From CAYWMP01 sp964459445 (GTDB lineage: Bacteria > Desulfobacterota > DSM-4660 > Desulfatiglandales > HGW-15), in the NCBI GenBank assembly GCA_964459445.1, contig CAYWMP010000005.1:13331-77330 (forward strand): a stretch of DNA of 64,000 nt, given 5' to 3'. The position numbers were made by a program, and so were the translations under genes. Positions 1 through 6,648 of this stretch are shown piece by piece (within the stretch, counting starts at the first letter, position 1; every line of letters starts with the position of its first letter). The notes below the pieces were generated by a model. The model searched no databases. It was not told the origin of the DNA and worked only from the letters and a program-made list of their open reading frames with translations.

Positions 1-1
1 C

Positions 2-658
2 CTCAAGGCCATCAATACATTGAGGCGTGTTTCCGTCATATACGCGGCAGCCTCCACAACAAACGGCCATTCCATTGCTGAAAAAATCATATCCCCCCAC
101 CTGAACGGCGACGTGCCCATTGAGCGCCTAAACTTCCCCATGACCCGTGATAGAGAAGAACTCAAAGCAGCCTGGCAAAAGAATGCGGACATTATTATCG
201 AGAGGCTCAAAAAAGGTGGGAATGCTGCGCTCATCACGCTGGGCGACCCGATGACCTACAGCACCTTTGGGTACATTATGCAAACCATTAAACAAACCGA
301 TAGGAGCGTGCCTATCAAGGTTATCCCGGGCATCACGTCCTACCAGGCCGGCTCTGCCTCGGCCGAGTGGGTATTGGCCGAAGGGGAAGAATCCTTTTCC
401 GTGATATCCGGGGCAATGGGACCTGAAAAATTGAAAAGCGTGATTGAGCATACGGATAATGTTGTGATGCTCAAGGTATACCGCAATTACAAAGAGATAC
501 TCGACACTATAAGAGAACTCGACTTGAGCGATAAATCCGTGCTTATCTCCAGATGCGGATTGGAAGAAGAAAGGGTTGTATGCGACATCAATGACCTGCC
601 TGATGAGGTGCCCCCCTACCTCTCACTCCTCCTCATTAGGAAGAAAAATCGGGGGTAA
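2..658 (+). CDS. cbiL: Precorrin-2 C20-methyltransferase, 5'-truncated by the window edge
   Basis: This enzyme transfers a methyl group from SAM to C20 of precorrin-2 or cobalt-factor II in corrin-ring synthesis, in the cytoplasm. The tetrapyrrole methylase signature ITLGDPMTYSTFGYIM is visible, followed by the PGITSYQAGSA segment typical of CbiL/CobI. The frame is open to the first base and reads LKAINTLRRVSVIYAAAST. The family's glycine-rich N-terminus (GxGPGDPELLTLKA) should therefore lie just upstream, and the TTG at 20 is probably not the start. About 15-20 residues appear to be missing. The stop is at 656-658. The nearby Ni/Co uptake genes fit a cobalamin-related neighbourhood. Confidence in the family is high. 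Confidence 0.93.
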   Translation, partial: LKAINTLRRVSVIYAAASTTNGHSIAEKIISPHLNGDVPIERLNFPMTRDREELKAAWQKNADIIIERLKKGGNAALITLGDPMTYSTFGYIMQTIKQTDRSVPIKVIPGITSYQAGSASAEWVLAEGEESFSVISGAMGPEKLKSVIEHTDNVVMLKVYRNYKEILDTIRELDLSDKSVLISRCGLEEERVVCDINDLPDEVPPYLSLLLIRKKNRG

Positions 659-1007
659 TATCTTGTACAAAAGAAAAGTCTTTTAACCAACGCCTTTAGG
701 GGCGTCTATGTTGAGAACAACCTAGAGCATTAGCGGAGGTCGGGGTCTTTTTTTCAAGTCCTATCTCAAAAAAAAATTCCACCCAATTTGGCCGTTCCCG
801 TAGATGGGAGGGTTCACGCCACAAATGCCCATGTTGAATGATCCTTTCCCATGAAATGACCAGTTTTATTGAACCCTGACCTCTGCGGGAACCGGTACCG
901 GGGCCTATAGATAGGGCTTGAAAAAATGAACGCGGCTGTAGCTAAGATCCTATTTTGGCATTACCCCTGTTTTTTACTCCCGCATACCGGGAGTTTCTTA
1001 AAATAGT
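659..1007. other. Intergenic region between cbiL and the Gate-domain gene
   Basis: No open frame is supported in these 349 bases. I looked for a cobalamin riboswitch because of the neighbours but could not recognise its conserved B12 box. A perfect 7-bp hairpin (ACTCCCG / CGGGAGT, 5-nt loop) at 976-994 lies 13 bases before the next ATG. It lacks a T-run, so it is more likely a leader structure than a terminator. Short scattered inverted matches (for example near 735-745 and 876-890) do not assemble into one clear fold. Confidence 0.4.
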
Positions 1008-2093
1008 ATGAAGTCCAATAAACCCAAACTTCCGTTCTTTCTTTACCTTATCCTTGCTATCCTCATTCTTGGCGCCCTTATTACCTTTCTGACCGGTGCC
1101 TCGGTTTCCGTCAAATTTCTCCAGGATCCGGGCCTTTTATGGCAAAGGCTTATCTGGCCGCTCCTGAGGTTGACCTTTTTCATATCCCTCGGCCTCTTTG
1201 TCGGACAATTGATTGAGGCTATGGGATGGACCCATCGTTTGTCTGTTATGGCGCGCCCCTTAATGCGCTGGGGCCATTTATCAGATCAACTGGGGGCGAC
1301 ATTTACGACGGCCTTTTTTTCCGGCACCGCTTCCCTGTCCATGCTCATGGCCTTTCACAAGGATAGAAAAATCGGGCGGAGAGAACTGAGCTTCGCAGTC
1401 CTATTGAACACCTTTCCCTCCTTCTTCCTTCACCTTCCCACGACCCTCTTTATCCTGCTCCCCTTGGTGGGCAAAGCCGGCGCCATCTATCTGATGCTGA
1501 CCTTTTTGGCCGCACTCCTGAGACTCGCATTTGTTTTGACGATCACCCATTTCGCCCTGCCCAAATCCCAAGTCCACAAAGCTATACCTCCGTCAGATAA
1601 AAAATCCTGGAATGGACTCTTAGGCTCAACAGCGACAAAATTCCGGGGCAGACTGGTAAGAATACTTCTCATTGTCCTCCCGGTTTACCTTATCATTGCC
1701 GCCCTTTCGGACATGGGTTTTTTCCTCTGGCTCAGAAAATCCCTGGCCCAGGGGATCACGAGCACCTTAATACCCCTAGAGGCTTTGTCCATCGTGGTTT
1801 TCAGCCTCGTTGCCGAGTTTACATCCGGGTATGCCGCTGCCGGCGCACTGCTTAAGTCCGGGGTGCTCGATGTTGTTCAGACCGTACTCGCCCTCCTCCT
1901 GGGCAATGTCATTGCCGCACCTGTCCGGGCCTTGAGGCATCAGCTGCCCTACTACATGGGCATCTTTACACCCGGGTTGGGCGTTTTTCTTATGATCATA
2001 AGCCAGGCCTTCCGAATCGGGAGCCTGATCGCCGTGGGTCTTGCCTTTTTCTTGGCTGTGAATGCCCTCGGCTATTTGACCATCCAATTCTAA
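1008..2093 (+). CDS. Membrane protein with nucleoside-recognition (Gate) domain
   Basis: This is a polytopic inner-membrane protein of 361 residues with roughly eight to ten hydrophobic segments. It resembles the Gate (nucleoside recognition, spore-maturation-like) family. Features include the motif FFSGTASLSMLMAFHKD (about residues 103-119), a paired TFPSFFLHLPTT segment and a C-terminal half with SGYAAAGALL. Gate proteins are thought to be transporters but the substrate is usually unknown. It sits between cbiL and the cbiQO genes, so a role tied to cobalamin or metal physiology is an inference from position only. The ATG at 1008 is chosen as the first start before the first hydrophobic segment, and no strong ribosome binding site is visible. 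Confidence 0.72.
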   Translation: MKSNKPKLPFFLYLILAILILGALITFLTGASVSVKFLQDPGLLWQRLIWPLLRLTFFISLGLFVGQLIEAMGWTHRLSVMARPLMRWGHLSDQLGATFTTAFFSGTASLSMLMAFHKDRKIGRRELSFAVLLNTFPSFFLHLPTTLFILLPLVGKAGAIYLMLTFLAALLRLAFVLTITHFALPKSQVHKAIPPSDKKSWNGLLGSTATKFRGRLVRILLIVLPVYLIIAALSDMGFFLWLRKSLAQGITSTLIPLEALSIVVFSLVAEFTSGYAAAGALLKSGVLDVVQTVLALLLGNVIAAPVRALRHQLPYYMGIFTPGLGVFLMIISQAFRIGSLIAVGLAFFLAVNALGYLTIQF

Positions 2094-2462
2094 ATGATTA
2101 TTCTGGTTGGTAAACCTAGCTCTTCAGCACTTTGAAAATGTGATTGCCTTTACGGGGGCTCAGCAATCTCTTTTCCATCCTCCGTAGCAGTGCTACTGCG
2201 GAGGACGGGTCAGGGACGAAAGGGCTTGGTAGTTTTGCATAGTGCGTTGCTAGCCAGCGGGCGGGTTAACCGATTGAGGAAACTCAAAGTCCGCTTTCTA
2301 GCACATTTTGGAGATTGTTCGCCGCCCGCTATATTAAAGCGGCTTGCAAAAAGCAGCTCACTGAACCGAGTTCGTCCTTTCAAGAGATCCCCGAGCCCCC
2401 GAACAGTTGAATACGGCAAAATTGAAATTGTATATCATGTATAATGAAACCATGGCGGCCCG
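2094..2462. other. Intergenic region with a strong hairpin and a -10-like box
   Basis: No coding frame is convincing. A stem-loop at 2178-2205 pairs TCCTCCG with CGGAGGA and continues with a wobble and more pairs towards the loop. It may end the upstream transcript, although no T-run follows. A TATAAT box at 2440-2445 lies 17 bases before cbiQ but has no good -35 at normal spacing. The overlapping stretch GTATATCATGTATA shares the core TATCAT(G/A)TA with the nikM promoter region near 6064-6073. Confidence 0.35.
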
Positions 2463-3227
2463 ATGATCAATGAACCATTCACGAGTGGAAGCTCCCTTAT
2501 TCACGGACTCGACCCCAGGATTAAAATTCTTGGCGCAACGGCCTTTTCCCTTGTCGTGGCCCTGTCATCCCACTTTCCTGCATTGATTTGTAGCCTGCTC
2601 CTTTCCTTCTCTTTGGTCGTCCTGGCAAGATTGGAATGGCGTGAGGTGTTAAAAAGACTCCTGCTCGTGAATGGATTGGTCCTTCTCTTTTGGGTCCTAT
2701 TACCCGTGACCTATCGGGGTGAGCCCCTGTTTCACATGGGACCGCTCGTTATTTCGCGGCCGGGGATCTTTCTTTGCGCACGAATCACCTTTAAATCAAA
2801 CACGATTGTGCTGGCATTGATCGCCTTGGTGGCCACTACTCCCATGGCCACTATTGGCCATGCACTGAGCACACTGCATGTCCCCGAGAAGATCGTGCAC
2901 CTTCTTTTGTTAACCTATCGCTATATTTTTGTTATTGAATATGAGTTTCAAAGACTGGTGAAGGCGTCTAAAATCAGGGGATTTCAACCCAAGACCAATA
3001 TGCGCACCTATAAAACCTATGCCTATTTCATGGGCATGTTGTTTGTTCGCGCCTCTGCTCGCGCCGAGCGCGTGCATCAGGCCATGCTCTGTCGAGGTTT
3101 TAAAGGCAAATTCTATTGCCTTAGGGATTTTTCATTGACCCCTGTTGATCTGATTTGGTCACTTTGCATGACGGTGGCACTCATTGGAGTGATAGTCCTG
3201 GAATGGATGAAAACAATCTTATCATAA
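2463..3227 (+). CDS. cbiQ: ECF transporter transmembrane (T) subunit CbiQ/NikQ
   Basis: This is the integral-membrane coupling subunit of an energy-coupling-factor Ni2+/Co2+ importer. It is 254 residues long with five or so hydrophobic spans. Both coupling-helix motifs that contact the ATPase are present: ASKIRGF (about residues 177-183) and AMLCRGF (about 210-216). The N-terminal DPRIKIL motif is typical of the CbiQ family. It overlaps the ATPase gene by 25 bp, indicating translational coupling. The matching substrate-binding subunits lie on the opposite strand (3965-6021). The start codon is the first ATG, without a clear Shine-Dalgarno sequence. Confidence 0.93.
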   Translation: MINEPFTSGSSLIHGLDPRIKILGATAFSLVVALSSHFPALICSLLLSFSLVVLARLEWREVLKRLLLVNGLVLLFWVLLPVTYRGEPLFHMGPLVISRPGIFLCARITFKSNTIVLALIALVATTPMATIGHALSTLHVPEKIVHLLLLTYRYIFVIEYEFQRLVKASKIRGFQPKTNMRTYKTYAYFMGMLFVRASARAERVHQAMLCRGFKGKFYCLRDFSLTPVDLIWSLCMTVALIGVIVLEWMKTILS

Positions 3228-3928
3228 AACTGAACGGCATATCTTTCGCCTATTCGGGCGGGAGGACCATTCTCGACGATCTAAGTTTGGAGGTCCCCCG
3301 TGGCTGCAAAATGGGTCTCATGGGGCCTAACGGAAGCGGCAAGACCACGCTCTTTCATATCATCATGGGTCTGCTAAAACCCCTATCCGGCACCATAGAG
3401 ATTTTCGGGAAACCGGTAAAGGTCGAGGAGGACTTCTTGGATGTGCGTCGAAGGGTTGGACTGCTTTTTCAGGATGCTGATGATCAGTTATTCAGTCCCA
3501 CAGTCCTTGATGACGTCGCCTTCGGACCTTTGAATCTGGGAAAGTCTCCTGAAGAGGCCAAAGATATTGCATCGGCAACACTTGAAAGGTTGGGTTTGAA
3601 CGGCTTTGAGGATCGGATCACCCACAAACTCTCCGGTGGGGAGAAGAGATTGGTTTCCTTCGCCACGGTCCTGGCCATGGAGCCGGAGCTTTTGCTCCTG
3701 GATGAACCCATGAATGGGCTTGACGAAAAAACAAAGGAAACGCTCATGGAAGTCTTATCTATGCTCGACCTGTCTTACATCGTCATCTCCCATGAATTGG
3801 AATTCCTGGACGAAACAACCGATTCCATCTACACCATGGAAGAGGGCAAGATCCGCCTGGACAAGGCCCTTCACATCCACCGCCACGAACACGCCCACCC
3901 CTATGGCCGATATCCTCACAAACACTGA
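3203..3928 (+). CDS. cbiO: ECF transporter ATPase CbiO/NikO with His-rich tail
   Basis: This is the cytoplasmic ATP-hydrolysing subunit of the Ni/Co ECF importer. Walker A GPNGSGKTT, Q-loop LLFQDADDQLF, signature LSGGEKR, Walker B LLLLDEPMNGLD and switch VISHE are all in order in 241 residues. I start it at the ATG at 3203 (MDENNLIIKL), not at the longer in-frame start, because the fold begins there and the overlap with cbiQ is then 25 bp. The C-terminus is HIHRHEHAHPYGRYPHKH, a histidine-rich tail that could bind the transported metal. NikO/CbiO proteins differ in whether they carry such tails, so a sensing or storage role is inference. Confidence 0.94.
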   Translation: MDENNLIIKLNGISFAYSGGRTILDDLSLEVPRGCKMGLMGPNGSGKTTLFHIIMGLLKPLSGTIEIFGKPVKVEEDFLDVRRRVGLLFQDADDQLFSPTVLDDVAFGPLNLGKSPEEAKDIASATLERLGLNGFEDRITHKLSGGEKRLVSFATVLAMEPELLLLDEPMNGLDEKTKETLMEVLSMLDLSYIVISHELEFLDETTDSIYTMEEGKIRLDKALHIHRHEHAHPYGRYPHKH

Positions 3929-3964
3929 TAGGGTATCGAAACTCATTGTCATCCCCGCTTTTTC

Positions 3965-4738
3965 CTAATCCCCCCATTTATGAAATTCAATCCATAGGAC
4001 GGCCCCTAGCTCCACAACCTTATTTTCCCCCTGGTATTTCATTTTTTGGTCAGAGGCCGTTAGGGCGGCAAAACCCCACCAACCTGGCCCTGGAACCCCA
4101 TAGATGAAAATCCCGTTCTTGTCTGCCTTGATCATCTGGGTGATCATATAATCCGTGGGCGCCTTTGCCTCGCCGTCTTTGTTGTAATATTCTACCTCAA
4201 CTTCCGCATGGGGCACGGGTTTTCCGTCAAGCAGGACGATTCCCTGAAAAACATTGCCTGCATAAAGCCCGAAAGGTCTTGTCAAAGGGATGATCTCGGT
4301 CTTGAGTCCCACGGGATTGTCCCAGCCCTCTTCTTCCCCGAAGGCGGCGACAATCGTCTTTGTATAATGAATGATGTAGACGTCTTCAGCGGGTTCCCAA
4401 TAGGGCTCAGGCTCTACAAAAAAAGTATAAACGCCCGGACGATTGATTTTCTGGTTCATGGTCCAGGCCCTATGGCTCATCACTTTCGTTTCCTTCAATG
4501 ATTCCAGAAGATTCTTTTCTTTTCCGTTCGAGACCAGGCCAAATCTCTTTGGTTTGTTCATCTCTATACCTTGACCTTCAAAGGGATGGGAAAAAGAAAT
4601 GGTGATTGCTATCGTTCTGTTCTCTCCTTGCATCACCATGCTGTCCGAAGGGATGACCATGCCAAAGTGGGCCAAGGCATGGCTGCAGAAAAAAAGCGCC
4701 GTCACAAAAACCCACGCACAAAAGTATATTCGACCCAT
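3965..4738 (-). CDS. nikK: NikK-like periplasmic/surface protein (DUF4198) of the Ni/Co transporter
   Basis: This is a secreted accessory subunit of nickel-type ECF transporters (DUF4198 family), thought to help deliver metal to NikM. A signal peptide (MGRIYFCAWVFVTALFFCSHALA) precedes HFGMVIPSD, so the mature protein would begin with histidine. The family pattern of a beta-rich domain with GQGIEM, PGVYTFFVEPEPYWEPAED and a transthyretin-like C-terminal part is visible. The start at 4738 is preferred over a longer frame because it opens the signal peptide and follows a G-rich stretch. The gene is the last of the nikM-nikL-nikK minus-strand operon and ends 37 bp from the convergent cbiO stop. 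Confidence 0.85.
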   Translation of the reverse strand: MGRIYFCAWVFVTALFFCSHALAHFGMVIPSDSMVMQGENRTIAITISFSHPFEGQGIEMNKPKRFGLVSNGKEKNLLESLKETKVMSHRAWTMNQKINRPGVYTFFVEPEPYWEPAEDVYIIHYTKTIVAAFGEEEGWDNPVGLKTEIIPLTRPFGLYAGNVFQGIVLLDGKPVPHAEVEVEYYNKDGEAKAPTDYMITQMIKADKNGIFIYGVPGPGWWGFAALTASDQKMKYQGENKVVELGAVLWIEFHKWGD

Positions 4739-4799
4739 GTTCTTACCCCCATCCCATTTACAAAAAAAAGCCACAAGGCATATCGTGTTTTTTGGGCCC

Positions 4800-5420
4800 C
4801 TATTTATTCTTTTTGCTTTTGAAGTAGAGAGCAATACCCATTAATCCGAGAATATATCCGATCCCGCCAAGTATATCCCTCAGGCTCACCTTATTTTCCC
4901 TTTCCATCCTCGCCAATTGCTTCCTTATCGGACTCAATTTGTTTTCGATCGCTTCCTCAACCACAACTCTGATCTTATCCAATTCCTTTCCAGGGGTTTC
5001 CGAGCGAATTTCAGGCTCGTCAACGCCCTCTTTTCCCGCAGTTGGTTCCGATGATCTACCGTTCATCTCTTCGGCCTTGAAAATGTACTCGGTCTTATGG
5101 CCCATGCCCGCTTCAAGGACCAGGCGAAGATCGACCACCTTGGGAATCTTGAAGGAGAAGGCTCCCGAATCATCGGTTCTGCCCTCCAAAATTTTTGCCC
5201 CTGAGGGATCAAACACTTTGATAAGGCCGCCCTTTACCCTTTTTTTGCCGGGAAAGTAACTCTCGGTGTAAACCGTGTCTCCCTCAGCCCAGGCAAAAAT
5301 ATACACCCTGTGCCCATAGACCTTCGACGTCATGGCCGAAAACAAAAGAAGAGACAATAGAAACAATCCAAATCGACGGGCTTGAAAAAACATCTGACCC
5401 AATCTATGCCATTTTGTCAT
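4800..5420 (-). CDS. nikL: NikL-like membrane-anchored accessory subunit
   Basis: This is an extracytoplasmic accessory protein of NikKLMQO nickel transporters. The order is an N-terminal signal sequence ending near KVYG, mature start HRVYIFAWAEGDTVY, a carboxypeptidase-regulatory-like beta domain (KVFDPSGAKILEGRTDDSG), a charged linker predicted to be helical, and a C-terminal transmembrane helix (GYILGLMGIALYF) followed by KSKKNK. The ATG at 5420 has an excellent ribosome binding site (GGAGGTGGGAT directly before it) and overlaps the end of nikM by 17 bp. The mature N-terminal His again suggests a metal ligand. Confidence 0.82.
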   Translation of the reverse strand: MTKWHRLGQMFFQARRFGLFLLSLLLFSAMTSKVYGHRVYIFAWAEGDTVYTESYFPGKKRVKGGLIKVFDPSGAKILEGRTDDSGAFSFKIPKVVDLRLVLEAGMGHKTEYIFKAEEMNGRSSEPTAGKEGVDEPEIRSETPGKELDKIRVVVEEAIENKLSPIRKQLARMERENKVSLRDILGGIGYILGLMGIALYFKSKKNK

Positions 5421-6021
5421 ATCCCACCTCCAGGAGTTCCGGTTTGACACGCTTAATAAACCGGATGCAGAACACCGCGATCAGTCCTTCAACAATCATC
5501 ACCGGCAGGTGGGCAGCGACGAAGAGTTTCGCCACGGTTAAAAAGGCCTTACCTGTGAAGACCAGAGAGAATGCAACCAGAACCCCTCCAAAGAATACCG
5601 CCCCTGATCCGCACAAAAAAGATGTAATTATTGAAGGCCCTAGCCTCGGGCCCCTGATCCCGGTGCCGAAGAGGTAAAAGCAGATGACTGCGGGGAGTGC
5701 CATATTGAATGTGTTTACGCCCAGTGTTGTAATACCGCCGAACTGAAAAAACACGGCCTGCAGGATCGTCCCTATGAGAATGGCCGGAAAGGCTGCCCAC
5801 CCCAAAAACAAACCCATGAGGCCGTTCAGAATCAGATGGACACTGGCCGGGCCTACCGGGATTTGGACAAGCGATGCAACAAAAAAACTCGCGGCAAGGA
5901 TCGCCACCTGCGGCATTCGATTGTAGTCGAGTTTCTTGAGTCCGATGGATGTCCCGGCCACCGTGAGGGCTGCTCCGGAAATTAGGACTGGGGCGGATAA
6001 AACACCTTCTGAGATGTGCAT
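5404..6021 (-). CDS. nikM: Substrate-specific (S) subunit NikM/CbiM of the Ni/Co ECF transporter
   Basis: This is the metal-selective integral-membrane subunit, 205 residues with about six to seven transmembrane helices. It begins MHISEGVLS. In this family the N-terminal amine and His2 form part of the metal site together with a conserved histidine, here in VHLILNG. The NTFNMALPA segment is also conserved. The neighbouring NikL and NikK genes, with no CbiN, argue for the nickel-type NikKLMQO arrangement, but Ni versus Co cannot be decided from sequence alone. The ATPase and T subunit lie on the other strand (2463-3928). A predicted promoter is at 6065-6092. Confidence 0.92.
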   Translation of the reverse strand: MHISEGVLSAPVLISGAALTVAGTSIGLKKLDYNRMPQVAILAASFFVASLVQIPVGPASVHLILNGLMGLFLGWAAFPAILIGTILQAVFFQFGGITTLGVNTFNMALPAVICFYLFGTGIRGPRLGPSIITSFLCGSGAVFFGGVLVAFSLVFTGKAFLTVAKLFVAAHLPVMIVEGLIAVFCIRFIKRVKPELLEVGYDKMA

Positions 6022-6064
6022 GAGGAGCCGGCTTCTTTCTCGATTTCCTGATTACATCTTGGGT

Positions 6065-6092
6065 ATCATATAGGAATGGCCGTGACAATCAA
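6065..6092 (-). promoter_or_regulatory. Predicted sigma-70 promoter for nikM-nikL-nikK
   Basis: Read on the minus strand, TTGATT is followed by 16 bases and TATGAT, about 45 bases before the nikM start. I searched for a NikR-type palindrome around it and did not find a convincing one. Confidence 0.45.
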
Positions 6093-6426
6093 GATCAAGG
6101 AACAAATCTTGCATTTTCGACCTTTAGTCACGTAGCATCCTCTTCAACTCTTTCCCCCGGATAAACCCGCTAACATTGGGAGCTCTTTATAGGCCTATTT
6201 GATTAGGCTCTAAGGGATTTCAGAGCATATTGCCCTCTTTCAATAAATGCCACAAACAAGAATATTAAGATTCATTCATATTTCTTAATAGTATTTATTA
6301 TGATTTTGACTAATATTTAATTCATATTATTAATAAATGTACACTTAATATAGCAGAACCTTGAATTTATACCTAAAGAAGAAAAACACTCATTTTTAAT
6401 GAAATCAATGTATTAGAACAATACTC
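6093..6426. other. AT-rich divergent intergenic region
   Basis: This stretch separates the nikM operon from the kinase genes. It is strikingly AT-rich around 6240-6420 (runs such as TTAATAGTATTTATTA). No coding frame, riboswitch or repeat was recognised. It could serve as an upstream element for the promoter at 6427, but that is conjecture. Confidence 0.35.
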
Positions 6427-6454
6427 TTGACAATTTCGGCTTTTTCAATATACT
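6427..6454 (+). promoter_or_regulatory. Near-consensus sigma-70 promoter upstream of the HDOD kinase
   Basis: A perfect -35 (TTGACA, 6427-6432) and a -10 of TATACT (6449-6454) are separated by 16 bases. The predicted start of transcription near 6461 leaves a leader of about 188 bases before the ATG at 6649. Confidence 0.6.
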
Positions 6455-6648
6455 TCGGCTCTTAATTGCCCTGTTATTAGTTCTTCATAATCCGGAATAT
6501 TTACTAATGAAAACATCAGAAAGGGAGAGAATTCCGATCATACTGTCAGAAAGAAGTCATTTTTTCGTATGATTGGAACCATTCTATTAAAAAATACCAG
6601 GATTTTTGTGAATGGTAGGTGCTTTAGGAAATAAGACACCCTTTAATA

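Noticed and set aside
659..1007. Possible cobalamin riboswitch near cbiL
   Set aside because: The conserved B12 box and the expected kissing-loop arrangement could not be identified; only a 7-bp hairpin is clear.
2190..2444. An 84-residue plus-strand frame and an overlapping minus-strand frame in the cbiQ upstream region
   Set aside because: The sequence is rich in Arg/Lys/Ser with no fold, it overlaps a strong hairpin and the -10-like box, and neither frame has a ribosome binding site.
6507..6572. A 21-codon frame in the kinase leader
   Set aside because: It is very short, has no good ribosome binding site and lies in AT-rich DNA.
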